A stretch of 64,000 nucleotides of DNA from Pseudocalidococcus azoricus BACA0444 (GCF_031729055.1 NZ_JAVMIP010000003.1:62001-126000), one strand, 5' to 3'. Positions 1-8,965 are shown, counted from the first letter of the stretch. The notes: generated from the letters alone by a model not told the origin. Translations and numbers: made by a program.

Positions 1-133
1 CGCAAACTAATCTAGTCCCACTAAAAAATAACTAAATTTAGCTAACAAATTTGGAGCATAAAAACCCGCAAAACCTTACACAGAGCCTACAGCGTTCACC
101 TGGCATGGGTTCCAGAAATTACTTACAGTCACT

Positions 134-175
134 TTGACATCGTGGGGGTCACTGGTTCGAGTCCAGTTGTGTCCA
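134..175 (+). pseudogene. tRNA-Val(GAC) 3' fragment, candidate attachment-site scar
   Basis: The stretch reads like a tRNA from the anticodon loop to the 3' end. It has loop TTGACAT (anticodon GAC), a GGGGGTC 3' stem and variable region, a perfect T arm (ACTGG / TTCGAGT / CCAGT at 151-167) and a 3' acceptor strand TGTGTCC plus A. No matching GGACACA 5' acceptor strand or D arm lies upstream, and the 5' anticodon stem is already mismatched, so the tRNA is not functional. An anticodon-loop-to-3'-end segment is the usual crossover region of tRNA-targeting integrases. I infer an attachment-site scar, with any element lying to the left, outside the window. Confidence 0.6.
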
Positions 176-281
176 TAAAGCTAAAACCCTTATTTGACAA
201 GGCTTTCAGGGATTGAAAAATTTGGTAATCTCTTTTAGTAAAGGGCAGATAAAATAAGGGAAGATTGTTCTTTTAGTGCCT

Positions 282-1060
282 ATGTGAAACGTCCCTGGTT
301 TCCTACGTTGCCCGACCTGTGGCTCAGACGACATCATGAAGAATGGGACGACCAGACGGGGGAAGCAAAACTATAAATGCCGTGATTGTGGTCGCCAGTT
401 TGTGGAGAATCCTGAGTGGAAACGACGAGCCCCAGACACGACGGCAATAATTGACAGCTTGCTATGAGAGAAAATCCGATTGGCCGGTATTGCTCCTGTG
501 CTTCAGGTGTCAGAGTCTTGGTTACAAGGATATGTCAATCAATACGATGAAACAGCCGTGACACGCCAATTGCAGGTCATGCCTAAGCCCAAAGGAGCAT
601 TAACAGTACAAATGATGAGTTGTGGTCATTTGTCGATGACAAAGGCAACAAGCAGTGGGTATGGCTGGCCCTTGATGTCACAACATGAGAGATAGTCCGT
701 TGTCACATTGGTCTTCGCTCAAAAGACTCTGCTCTAAGATTATGGCAATTACTGCCAGCAGTGTATCGACAATGCGCCATGACTTACACCGACTATTGGG
801 AAGCGTACAAGACCAGATTACCGAGTAAGCGACATTGTGCCGTGGGCAAGGAAACGGGCTTGACCGTTACATTGAACGCTTCAACAACACGTTATGACAC
901 GGGTATCACGATTAGTGAGACAGATGTTATCGTTCTCCAAGAAGCTGGAGAATCACATTAGTGCTATTTGGGATTTTATCCATTACTACAATGAACAGAT
1001 TCGTTTAGAGAAGGCAATGAGTGCAAATCAAGCTGTCTTTTCCTCATCCGTCACTAAATA
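282..1060 (+). mobile_element. IS1-family transposase remnant (InsA/InsB-like pseudogene)
   Basis: Translated with frame changes, the region gives a zinc-ribbon start (CPTCGSDDIMKNG, then CRDCGRQF) typical of InsA. A DDE transposase follows, with DELWSFVDDKGNKQWVWLAL and later YTDYWEAYK. In-frame stops (for example near 464 and 686) and frame slips break it into pieces, so it cannot make a transposase. I could not define terminal inverted repeats. It sits just right of the tRNA-Val fragment, which fits an old mobile-element boundary. The family call is firm; the exact ends are not. Confidence 0.8.
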
Positions 1061-1101
1061 GGACTACCGATAAGCTTATTGAAGCCACATAACACCAAAA
1101 T

Positions 1102-1632
1102 TTATTGGGAATTGGAGTTAATGTTGGGGCTGGGGGACTCTGGGGATGGGCTAGGGATAGGCGAATTGGCTTGTACCCCGGCAGCGATGACCCAACCTTC
1201 CAGGCCACCACTGGTTTTAACTCGGTAGAACTTCCCATCAGAACTGGCTTCGAGAATAGTGACGGTTTCATTCAAGGCTACTCCCCCTAAGGTGACTTCT
1301 GCACGACTGGGGCCACTACGAACACTCAAGCCAATCGGTTCGATCACCGTTCCATTCGACTCTGGGGCTGCGACTGTGGAAGTTGGGCTCGGGGTTGGGG
1401 TTGATTGAGGCACAGGTGGACTGGCAACTGGGGTAGGTTTGGGTTTGGGAGGCGGGCCCGTAATCGGGAATTCATTTTCAAATTCGGGGCGCGGAGGTGA
1501 ACCAGTCAAGGGCATAACCAGTAAATAGTATCCACCAGCCAAAAGAAACAGGATAATTCCCAGGCCCAGGATTGTTCCTAAAGTTTTTGACCACATCAGT
1601 TTTGCCATCTCAACACGGATCAGCCGCAACAA
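1102..1632 (-). CDS. membrane-anchored SH3-domain protein
   Basis: The product is about 176 residues. A short N-terminal cytoplasmic stretch is followed by one transmembrane helix (about residues 17-41), a proline/threonine-rich linker (about 45-90) and a bacterial SH3-type domain (about 95-155, with LSVRSGPS and GLEGWVIAAG). The tail is again rich in Pro and Ser. Such SH3b domains usually bind peptidoglycan or cell-wall peptides, so an envelope role is likely but not shown. The Met at residue 9 is an alternative start. The gene follows the KGK array on the same strand but is separated from it by about 30 bp and an unrelated fold, so shared function is only a guess. Confidence 0.6.
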   Translation of the reverse strand: MLRLIRVEMAKLMWSKTLGTILGLGIILFLLAGGYYLLVMPLTGSPPRPEFENEFPITGPPPKPKPTPVASPPVPQSTPTPSPTSTVAAPESNGTVIEPIGLSVRSGPSRAEVTLGGVALNETVTILEASSDGKFYRVKTSGGLEGWVIAAGVQANSPIPSPSPESPSPNINSNSQ

Positions 1633-1660
1633 TTTTAGATAATCATAATCAAGACTTTAA

Positions 1661-2011
1661 CTAATCAACTGTCATTTGTCGAATTTCATCTAGAGTCGTT
1701 TAATCTGTAGAATCTGAAGAATTGGAGTCAAACTCAATTGCAAATTTAATGCGAGCTTTGCCTTTGATCCAACTTGTTTAACCTAGCTCTAAAAGTTCTG
1801 CATCAACACCCGTTGTAGAAATTTCTGGGTTTAACTCAACATAACCTTTATTTAGTTCGCTAATAGCTGAAGCTAAATCATCTAAAAATTGATAGGAGTC
1901 GCTGATAATTCCTTGAACTAGTGGATTTAACAGGAGAGAAAGACGAAACTCTCCCATACTTAAGGACACTACTGAGTTTTCATTTTGGACATGCTTAAAT
2001 CTAGGTTCCAT
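1661..2011 (-). pseudogene. KGK-domain protein, pseudogene with two nonsense codons
   Basis: The whole frame is 117 codons, exactly the length of the intact paralogue at 3307-3657, and starts almost identically (MEPRFKHVQNENSVVSLS). Two TAA stops interrupt it at 1778-1780 and 1700-1702. In the paralogue both aligned codons are TCA (Ser), so each stop is a single C-to-A change. Downstream of the first stop the family motif SWIKGKARIKF and the ending LDEIRQMTVD remain readable. The gene is therefore a recent, otherwise unshifted pseudogene. A 77-residue truncated peptide could still be made but would lack the KGK motif. Confidence 0.8.
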
Positions 2012-2058
2012 TTCAAATCTCCAATTTATTCTAAAAATAAGTAGTTATTCAACATTCA

Positions 2059-2310
2059 TTATTTTCCACTCACCCAATCTCCAGAACCAGGTTCGAGACT
2101 TTCGCAGTTTATACCAATGTTAAAAATATTTGTATCTTGAGTAAAGTTACCTAGACCAGCTTGCTGAATCGTGCTAAATAGCTCATTGAGACGAGTCTGA
2201 GATGTAAAGTATTGATCAACGCTTCTCTGCAATTTGTCATATTTGAAAGCAGTTTCGCCAACAAGTAAAACCATTTTTTCGTTGTTAATTGGCTTAAATT
2301 CAGTATCCAT
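2059..2310 (-). pseudogene. KGK-domain protein truncated directly after the KGK motif
   Basis: The product is 83 residues, starts MDTEFKPINNEKMVLLVGE like its neighbours and stops right after WVSGK. Paralogues continue another 30-40 residues to an ending such as RQMSVE. Here the DNA just after the stop reads atgttgaataa, resembling the normal 3' end (atgagtgttgaataa). An internal deletion probably joined the KGK motif to the terminal codons. The upper-case part is a normal KGK-family N-terminal half. It may be a pseudogene or a short functional variant. Confidence 0.55.
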
Positions 2311-2340
2311 TGATATTTATCCTACTAAATTGGTTTAGAA

Positions 2341-2712
2341 CTAGAGTGTCAAATCTTTCATTTGCCGGAGTGCATCGAGATAAGATTCAGTTTTTGTTTC
2401 TTCATCAGGCTCAAATTCAAGAGAGATTTTTATGCGTAGTTTCCCTTTCTTCCAACTCACTTCACCAGGCCTGAGAATTTCACACGGCACGCCCTCTCCT
2501 AACCACTTTTCCCGCTCACCATCACCCCAAACCGGAATCCCCCCTTTGGATTTTGTAAAATCACCGAATGCGTCTAGTCCTTTTGTTTCAAATGCTCTAG
2601 TTAGTAGATAAATGAATTCACTAAACTTAAACATTGTTTTTGTCTTAAATTCATGAAAGCAAACAGGAGCATCTTTGAATAAGCCTTGAACATCGAGGAT
2701 TTCAGATTTCAT
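2341..2712 (-). CDS. KGK-domain protein
   Basis: The product is 123 residues and carries the family signature WKKGKLRIKISLEFEPDEE near the C-terminus, with an ending LDALRQM like the sister genes. The N-terminal half is divergent (MKSEILDVQGLFKDAP), so this copy is not a fresh duplicate. KGK is a Pfam family of small, mostly cyanobacterial proteins of unknown function, named for the Lys-Gly-Lys motif. No signal peptide or membrane helix is visible. The gene is third of five tandem family members behind the dynamin-like gene on the same strand. Function unknown. Confidence 0.65.
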   Translation of the reverse strand: MKSEILDVQGLFKDAPVCFHEFKTKTMFKFSEFIYLLTRAFETKGLDAFGDFTKSKGGIPVWGDGEREKWLGEGVPCEILRPGEVSWKKGKLRIKISLEFEPDEETKTESYLDALRQMKDLTL

Positions 2713-2753
2713 AGCATTACCAGTACCCTAAAATTTAATAAAAAATGATTTAG

Positions 2754-3287
2754 CTATTCAACACTCATTTGACGAATATCATCTAGAGATGGCTCAAGCA
2801 AATCATCTTCTTGATCGGGATAAAAATCTAGCCTAATCTGAGTATCAGACATTAAATCTGGTTCTAACTGAAGTTCATTAAGCAAAGACCGAATTGAGTT
2901 TATATCAAATTTGGCATACTCAATTTTAATCTCATTTAAACGTTCTACAAAAACAGGATCAAAAATCTTGAAATTAATATTCATCAAAATTTTGAGCTTG
3001 CCATGTAACCATTTTTGCCCTCCGACTTGTAATAACTCACACTCTAAACCTGTCTCTGGAAAGGAACTGCCTGATATCTGCTCAAATCCAAAACGGAAGT
3101 ATGAATTTAATGTTGAAGAGTGAAGATTGAATAATCCATAACAGAGGATACTATAAGCTAAACTCTCCTTGATGCTTTTTAATAAATCATTTTTGAAATC
3201 ACCAACTTTGATTAATCCTTTTTTATTGGGCAGGATTACATCACCATCATTTACAAGAAGAATTGGTAAAGATTCCGAGGTACTCAT
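2754..3287 (-). CDS. long KGK-family protein
   Basis: At 177 residues this is the longest of the five tandem copies. A family-like core ends in QKWLHGKLKILMNINF, where HGK replaces KGK. About 55 extra residues follow, and the product then ends with QIRLDFYPDQEDDLLEPSL and DDIRQMSVE, matching the C-termini of the neighbours. The tail therefore looks like an insertion or a partial second unit. The loss of the first Lys of the KGK motif is notable. The product looks soluble, with no signal peptide. Function unknown; membership rests on the C-terminal match and gene position. Confidence 0.6.
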   Translation of the reverse strand: MSTSESLPILLVNDGDVILPNKKGLIKVGDFKNDLLKSIKESLAYSILCYGLFNLHSSTLNSYFRFGFEQISGSSFPETGLECELLQVGGQKWLHGKLKILMNINFKIFDPVFVERLNEIKIEYAKFDINSIRSLLNELQLEPDLMSDTQIRLDFYPDQEDDLLEPSLDDIRQMSVE

Positions 3288-3306
3288 GAAAATAAACTCC
3301 TATAGG

Positions 3307-3657
3307 TTATTCAACACTCATTTGGCGAATTTCATCTAATGTTGACTCCAAGGGCATGTCGCTAGAATCAGGTGCAAACTCAATCACAAACTTAATTCGA
3401 GCCTTACCCTTTACCCAAGTTGTTGAACCTAGCTCTAATAATTCTGCTGGTACACCTGTGGCGAAAAATTCTTGAGTGAGTTCAATGTCTCCTTTGTCCA
3501 TCTCGCTAATTGCTGAAGACAAATCATCTAACATTGCATAGGAATCATCAGTAATCCCTTTAGACAATAAAGTTGAAAGCAAAGCTAAACGAAACTCTCC
3601 AGTACTCAAAGAGATAACTGAGTTTTCATTTTGAACTTGCTTAAATTTAGGTTCCAT
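3307..3657 (-). CDS. KGK-domain protein (intact reference copy)
   Basis: The product is 116 residues, starting MEPKFKQVQNENSVISLS, with TTWVKGKARIKFVIEFAPD near the C-terminus and ending LDEIRQMSVE. It is the closest relative of the pseudogene at 1661-2011, with identical frame length. Between them lie three more divergent members, so the array grew by repeated duplication. The start is only about 30 bp from the stop of the dynamin-like gene, which suggests a shared transcript. The family has no assigned function; a role as adaptor or cargo of the GTPase is inference from gene order alone. Confidence 0.7.
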   Translation of the reverse strand: MEPKFKQVQNENSVISLSTGEFRLALLSTLLSKGITDDSYAMLDDLSSAISEMDKGDIELTQEFFATGVPAELLELGSTTWVKGKARIKFVIEFAPDSSDMPLESTLDEIRQMSVE

Positions 3658-3687
3658 AATTAGGCCTCCAGTACAAAAATGGAAAGT

Positions 3688-6156
3688 TTACGAATTGACA
3701 GTTACAGAATCAGTATTAGGCAAAGGTGGCAACTCAGGCGAGATAACATAAGCAGTGGCAGGGTTTAAGACTAAATCAGTTTTTGCAATTAACGGTAATT
3801 TCTTCCGATCTAGGCCCATGAGTTCCAAACAAGAATTGATGCTGTTCACAGAAGAATTATAGGCTTGAATTTTTTCCTCCAGTTCGGCTTGTTTACGTTG
3901 ATTAGCTTCGAGAGTTTTTTCTGCTTCTTTAGCCAAGGTTTTCCCTAAAAATTGCCTTGCATGATCGTATTGTTGCAAAATCGCCTCGGCTTGAGACGTT
4001 AAGACATCCAAAAGCGTACTGTTTAAGGTTTGGTTGACCTTTTGGCGATAGGTAAAGACAATCGTGCCACGGACTTTCCGCTCAAAATCTAACTTCAACA
4101 GGTCACGAATTGCGGGTTCTGCATCAATTAAGCTCTGACAATCCGATTGTTGACAGGCCCGTTGAAAGGCTTGCCGGAGTTGCCAAATAAAGACCGTATC
4201 CTCTGTGTAAAATTCTGGCCGTTCCCGCACATAACTATCACACTCATTAACCGCCGTAGTTGTAATCGCATCCAAAGCCCGTTGCTTGACCTGCCCTAAC
4301 CGTTGTTCAATGCCGCCATCATGGCCCAACATTCGATACAGATCACGATAGTAGGGTTGTTGTCGCACTTGTTCTAGCAATTTATTGAAAAAGTTATTCA
4401 CCGTTTCTTGAGAGGCTGCGACTAAGGTTTCTTCCAGGCCATTGGCAAGGTAATAAAAGGCTTCAGCGAGGATTCCTAAAATCGGCACAGTTGAATTCCG
4501 TTTATGGCTGGCCTGGGCATTGCGATATACATCACCAACCGAAAAATTCGCCAACAATTCATCTAAACGGTTAACCATGCGCTGACTGAGTTTAAGAAAA
4601 TCGCTTTCATAGGTTTTGTTTTCCTTACTGGCAATGGCCTGGTTGAGTTCCTGTTCAATGTGGTGGCGAAATTCATCCCCAGCTTGTTTTAGTTCATGGT
4701 TGAGTTTGCGTAAATCCTGCTCCTGCATCGTGGCAATATCGTTGGGCTGAGCTTCCAAGTTTTGCCAAATTTCGAGATAGTGTTTCCGTAAACTAATGCA
4801 TAGGGGTTGCAAATCATCGGCCAAGTTGACCATTAACAATGGGCGTTTTTCTTCAGTTAAATAGCGTGTTACCCCTGAACGAAATTCTTCTACCCCACTA
4901 TCAGTTACCAGTTGTTCAATTAAGCCTTGGTGGTGTTCTTGCAAAATTCGGACATAGTTATTATTTGGCGTATCCGTACCACTGACAAATACATTGAAAC
5001 TCTTACCCAATAATTTTCCAGAATTCGCACAGTAGTTATTAAAGGCATAGACAAATTGAGGCGTTTCTTCATTACCACCTGTATTTTTCACACTTTCGGC
5101 AAAAATACTATCCAGGCCAAACCGATCACTGGCTGAAGTTCGCCGCACTTGACTCCCATAAAACCCTAATAAACCACTGGTGCGATAAATCCGTAAATTC
5201 CCGGTAAACTGATCATTCATTAACTGTTCGAGCCGAAGTCGCAGTTGGGTGTTATACCAGGTTTCATCAATCCGATTAAAGACATAAAAGACCCGATCCC
5301 GTACCCCCTGATTGCTGCGAGTTTTTTCCAAAAGTTCTGTTTCTTCTGTGCTCAATTCCCCGGAAGCTGCGGCCTTTAAGACACAAATTACCGCCGAAGT
5401 ATCCGGATTCTCAATTCGCTGGTAGGCTAAATCAGCATCTTTTTTGACCGGCGCATCAATTCCAGGCGTATCAACTAGCACATTGCCATCTTTGAGCAAA
5501 TCATGGTGACAGTAATATTCAATTCGTTTTAAGACTGCACTATTAATTCCCCGCCTAGCAAAACTCGCCGCTTCTTGGATATTGGCAAAATTAAACTGCT
5601 CCATTGAAAAGGTATTGTTATTTTGGGTATGGATCCGCTCCCGATTATGCATAAATCCGGCCAATAAGTAATTTAAGGCACTGGCTTGTTTGGCTAATTC
5701 CGACTTACTTTCCCCGCCTTCCTGTTGAATGATGGCCTGGGCTTGTTTTTGGAGAGTTTGGACAGCACTGGGATCGTTGAGCTGAATGGCGGCTGGCAAC
5801 TTGAGGCGATTGACTAAGATTAAAACCTGCTCCCGAATTTCTGCTTCACTGAGGAATGTTAAAACAACTCGCTCCTGTTGGGGTTCGGCATAGGCAATTA
5901 AACATTCGGTTCCGGTAGCATGGCCCTCGGCACTATAAAGAAGTTCTCGTTCCAGCAAGGCATTAATTAGCATGGATTTTCCCGCACTGAAAGCCCCGGC
6001 AAAGACAATTTGAAATGTGGGGGACACTGCTTTACCGAGGGAGGTTCTGGCCTGGGTCGTATCAAGGGTTTGCAGGGTTGGCTCTTGGTGAATCAGTTGC
6101 AGGAGTTGATCAACCGTGTTTTGCAGGTCGGGGCACAGATGGATGAGGGAAGACAT
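3688..6156 (-). CDS. bacterial dynamin-like GTPase
   Basis: The protein is 822 residues. An N-terminal dynamin-type GTPase domain shows the P-loop GAFSAGKSMLINALL (about residues 54-68), switch region DTPGID (about 225) and NRID (about 290, in place of the usual NKxD). A long, mostly helical remainder follows, with Gln- and Lys-rich coiled-coil segments near the C-terminus (AEKTLEANQRKQAELEEK). Family members polymerise on membranes and remodel or fuse them with GTP hydrolysis; some act in stress or phage response. The gene is first of a same-strand run with five KGK-domain genes. Word use (GGCCTGG sites) is like that of the core genome, so it is not a very recent import. The cellular target is unknown. 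Confidence 0.8.
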   Translation of the reverse strand: MSSLIHLCPDLQNTVDQLLQLIHQEPTLQTLDTTQARTSLGKAVSPTFQIVFAGAFSAGKSMLINALLERELLYSAEGHATGTECLIAYAEPQQERVVLTFLSEAEIREQVLILVNRLKLPAAIQLNDPSAVQTLQKQAQAIIQQEGGESKSELAKQASALNYLLAGFMHNRERIHTQNNNTFSMEQFNFANIQEAASFARRGINSAVLKRIEYYCHHDLLKDGNVLVDTPGIDAPVKKDADLAYQRIENPDTSAVICVLKAAASGELSTEETELLEKTRSNQGVRDRVFYVFNRIDETWYNTQLRLRLEQLMNDQFTGNLRIYRTSGLLGFYGSQVRRTSASDRFGLDSIFAESVKNTGGNEETPQFVYAFNNYCANSGKLLGKSFNVFVSGTDTPNNNYVRILQEHHQGLIEQLVTDSGVEEFRSGVTRYLTEEKRPLLMVNLADDLQPLCISLRKHYLEIWQNLEAQPNDIATMQEQDLRKLNHELKQAGDEFRHHIEQELNQAIASKENKTYESDFLKLSQRMVNRLDELLANFSVGDVYRNAQASHKRNSTVPILGILAEAFYYLANGLEETLVAASQETVNNFFNKLLEQVRQQPYYRDLYRMLGHDGGIEQRLGQVKQRALDAITTTAVNECDSYVRERPEFYTEDTVFIWQLRQAFQRACQQSDCQSLIDAEPAIRDLLKLDFERKVRGTIVFTYRQKVNQTLNSTLLDVLTSQAEAILQQYDHARQFLGKTLAKEAEKTLEANQRKQAELEEKIQAYNSSVNSINSCLELMGLDRKKLPLIAKTDLVLNPATAYVISPELPPLPNTDSVTVNS

Positions 6157-6357
6157 AATTAACTATTCCTTAATTCGGATAAAAATGTTCCTTAACCAGG
6201 CCGGGTATTCACTCTCATCCCAGTTAATGCCCTTAAACTAGCACAATTTTTCTAGCAATCAATTTTCAAAATTATGTTAAGCCCAAGCCATTTAACTTAG
6301 ACTTTTGATACATAACGCCATGAATTTGCGAAGGGGGTGGGAGTGGTCGGACTCAAG

Positions 6358-6560
6358 ATGGAGATACTCTACTTTGGCTTGGTGTTTGGGGCTGGTTTTG
6401 GCCTGGGCATTGTGAGAACCATCTAGCTTGTGCCTTGGGTAGGGACGCGCTGGGCTGAATTGTTAGAAATGCCATGAATGTTAATGGTAATTATTCTGTC
6501 TGCTCAATGGATTGTGAAAACGACCTCAAGCGAACCTCAAGCAAATCGAAATCTAAGTCT
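6358..6560 (+). pseudogene. truncated copy of the membrane-protein gene at 9227-9634
   Basis: Positions 6367-6540 match 9245-9418 with 8 differences in 174 bases by my alignment (about 95% identity). The copy has in-frame TAG (in ATC TAG CTT, where the intact gene has TGG) and TGA (in CCA TGA ATG, again for TGG). It diverges completely after about 6553, so the last two thirds of the gene are missing. Together with the intact copy it brackets sbtA-sbtB as a direct repeat. The copy is certainly non-functional. Confidence 0.85.
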
Positions 6561-6967
6561 ATTTATAAGAACCTCTTCGATGAGTTCCGTAACATTTTTC
6601 TATACTGAAATTCTTTTCGCCAACTAAAATCGAAAAATTTTTAAGTTCACTAGAAGCTTAGATAGTTTGCTTAGTTTAACTATTCTAGATTGTAAAGAAG
6701 TAACTGCATTGTCATTATCAAAAGTTTGTCTTTTAATTTCGCAATAGAAGCCATAAATAAACTCCATAAATCAATTCTGAAAAGCTGGCCCTCTTGGATG
6801 TATGGTATGAACCATGGATCTCTGAAAATAATGGTACTTCCTTGAAAACTGAAACTTGTAGCTGACAAAAATCTCAGGAAGCATAAGCTGAACTTATGAC
6901 CCTCATTGGCAGAGAACCATTTATTTATACTTTGTTCTCTTCCTGTGATGTGTCACAAGGAGTAGTT
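6561..6967. other. intergenic region upstream of sbtA
   Basis: About 400 bp, AT-rich, and without any open frame that I would defend. A 62-codon reverse frame at 6680-6868 has no recognisable features. The segment must hold the sbtA promoter, but I cannot single out a convincing -10/-35 pair or LysR-type site by eye. A clear Shine-Dalgarno (AAGGAG) lies at 6957-6962, just before the GTG at 6968. Confidence 0.4.
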
Positions 6968-8080
6968 GTGGATTTCTTGTTTCTTTTTTTGAAGGACTTC
7001 GTCATTCAATTGCAGTCCCCAACCCTCGGTTTTTTGATTGGGGGAATGATCATTGCTGCCCTCGGGAGTGAATTGGTAATTCCAGAGGCGATTTGTACTC
7101 TCATTATTTTTATGCTGCTGACCAAAATCGGTCTGACGGGTGGCATTGCGATCCGTAATTCCAACTTGCTGGATATGGTGTTACCCATGATCTTTGCCAT
7201 CATAGTGGGGGTGATTATTGTCTTCATTGCCCGCTATACACTGGCTAAGCTACCAAAGGTCAAAACCGTTGATGCAATTGCGACTGGGGGATTGTTTGGA
7301 GCCGTTAGTGGTTCTACCATGGCCGCCGCCCTGACTCTCCTGGAAACGCAAAAAATTGGATATGAGGCCTGGGCTGCGGCACTTTATCCCTTCATGGATA
7401 TCCCCGCACTTGTCACTGCAATTGTGGTAGCTAATATTTATCTTAATAAAAAGAAGCGTGGTACAGCATCAGACGCTACTATGCAGGAGTCTTATAGTAA
7501 GCAGCCCGTTGCAGCAGGTGATTATCCCAGCACTCGGCAGGAGTACCGCAGCCAGCAGCAGGATACTAAGGATCATCGGGTTAAGATCTGGCCGATTATT
7601 CAGGAAAGCCTCCGGGGGCCGGCCCTATCAGCAATGTTATTAGGCCTTGCTCTTGGCATACTGACTAAGCCAGAAAGTGTCTATGAAAGCTTCTATAATC
7701 CCCTTTTCCGCGGCTTGCTTTCAATTTTGATGCTGGTCATGGGGATGGAGGCTTGGTCGAGACTCGGTGAACTACGCAAGGTAGCCCAGTGGTACGTCGC
7801 CTATAGTGTGGTAGCACCGTTTGTGCATGGGCTTATTGCCTTCGGTCTTGGCATGATTGCCCACTATGTAACAGGATTCAGCTTGGGTGGTGTTGTGATC
7901 CTCGCTGTTATTGCTGCCTCTAGTTCAGATATCTCAGGGCCACCCACGTTACGAGCTGGTATTCCCTCTGCTAATCCCTCCGCCTATATCGGTGCTTCCA
8001 CAGCTATTGGTACGCCAGTAGCGATCGGCTTGTGTATACCGTTCTTTATTGGACTGGCTCAGGCGATTGGTGGCCGCTAA
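6968..8080 (+). CDS. sbtA: SbtA sodium-dependent bicarbonate transporter
   Basis: SbtA is the high-affinity Na+/HCO3- symporter of the inner membrane. The protein (370 residues from GTG 6968) follows the family end to end: LQSPTLGFLIGGM, LTKIGLTGGIAIRNSNL, ATGGLFGAVSGSTMAAALT, YPFMDIPALVTAIVVANIYL, a hydrophilic loop with SKQPVAAGDY, then LLSILMLVMGMEAWSR and SSSDISGPPTLRAGIPSA. About ten transmembrane helices are expected. GTG 6968 is chosen because it has a strong Shine-Dalgarno and gives the usual length; an ATG at 6896 would add 24 odd residues. Its regulator sbtB follows 88 bp later. The gene has only one GGCCTGG site, unlike the core genes nearby, and is flanked by a duplicated segment, both hinting at acquisition. 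Confidence 0.96.
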   Translation: MDFLFLFLKDFVIQLQSPTLGFLIGGMIIAALGSELVIPEAICTLIIFMLLTKIGLTGGIAIRNSNLLDMVLPMIFAIIVGVIIVFIARYTLAKLPKVKTVDAIATGGLFGAVSGSTMAAALTLLETQKIGYEAWAAALYPFMDIPALVTAIVVANIYLNKKKRGTASDATMQESYSKQPVAAGDYPSTRQEYRSQQQDTKDHRVKIWPIIQESLRGPALSAMLLGLALGILTKPESVYESFYNPLFRGLLSILMLVMGMEAWSRLGELRKVAQWYVAYSVVAPFVHGLIAFGLGMIAHYVTGFSLGGVVILAVIAASSSDISGPPTLRAGIPSANPSAYIGASTAIGTPVAIGLCIPFFIGLAQAIGGR

Positions 8081-8144
8081 TCCGAGATGGTTTTCTGTCT
8101 GCTGGGCCAAAGGAATGTCCACAGAACAAGTAGACAATATATAG

Positions 8145-8501
<357 letters not shown>

Positions 8502-8562
8502 ATCGAGACGGTACTTATTTACCTACGTCACTACTGATGAACGACTAGCTTGTCTCAATCTG

Positions 8563-8607
8563 GGCAACCGCATTTAGAGCATGACCGCTTTTGATCGGTT
8601 GCCTTTT
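8563..8607 (+). terminator. possible rho-independent terminator after sbtB
   Basis: GGCAACCG (8563-8570) pairs with CGGTTGCC (8596-8603), followed directly by TTTT. The loop is long (25 nt), so the hairpin is weaker than a textbook terminator. Position 60 bp after the sbtB stop supports the call. Confidence 0.45.
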
Positions 8608-8834
8608 GCATATCTCCCCTAGTTTCATGGTTCCCTACAGCCTTAACTACCTTAAACTCATAATCTTGTCCAACTGTCTGCCCCCTTTTAGTGGAGAATA
8701 GCCGCGCTTAGGAATCCAATAGCTTTCCTGGCAGCGCAGTTGTGGCTCAGGCTTAACCGATTGTTCTGTCTCGCTTATTGTTGACGCGCGTGTTTATTGA
8801 TCGTCATGCCTGCCAAAAGTGAGACAATCAAGGC

Positions 8835-8939
8835 TATAGCATTACGCAGACTGTTCTGAGAGAGTAGAAATGTCAAAAAGACTGCTCATAAAGCATTTTC
8901 TGACTTGTCCCCATTTCACCCTAAATGAGTAACGCTATA
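8835..8939 (+). repeat. MITE family A, copy 1
   Basis: Ends are TATAGCATTAC and GTAACGCTATA, near-perfect terminal inverted repeats. The interior (CTGTTCTGAGAGAGTAGAAA, then AAGCATTTTCTGACTTGTCC) is shared with copies at 27209-27312 and, inverted, 55341-55444. Length is 105 bp against 104 bp for the other two. It has no coding capacity. TA dinucleotides flank the core, as in IS630/Tc1-mariner-type insertions. Confidence 0.85.
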
Positions 8940-8965
8940 GCACTGGTGATGGTTTTAAGCATTTC

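Noticed and set aside
6680-6868. 62-codon reverse frame upstream of sbtA
   Set aside because: No family features, no ribosome site, AT-rich intergenic context; more likely chance.
6896-6967. Upstream ATG extension of sbtA by 24 codons
   Set aside because: Residues do not fit SbtA N-termini, and GTG 6968 has a strong AAGGAG site.
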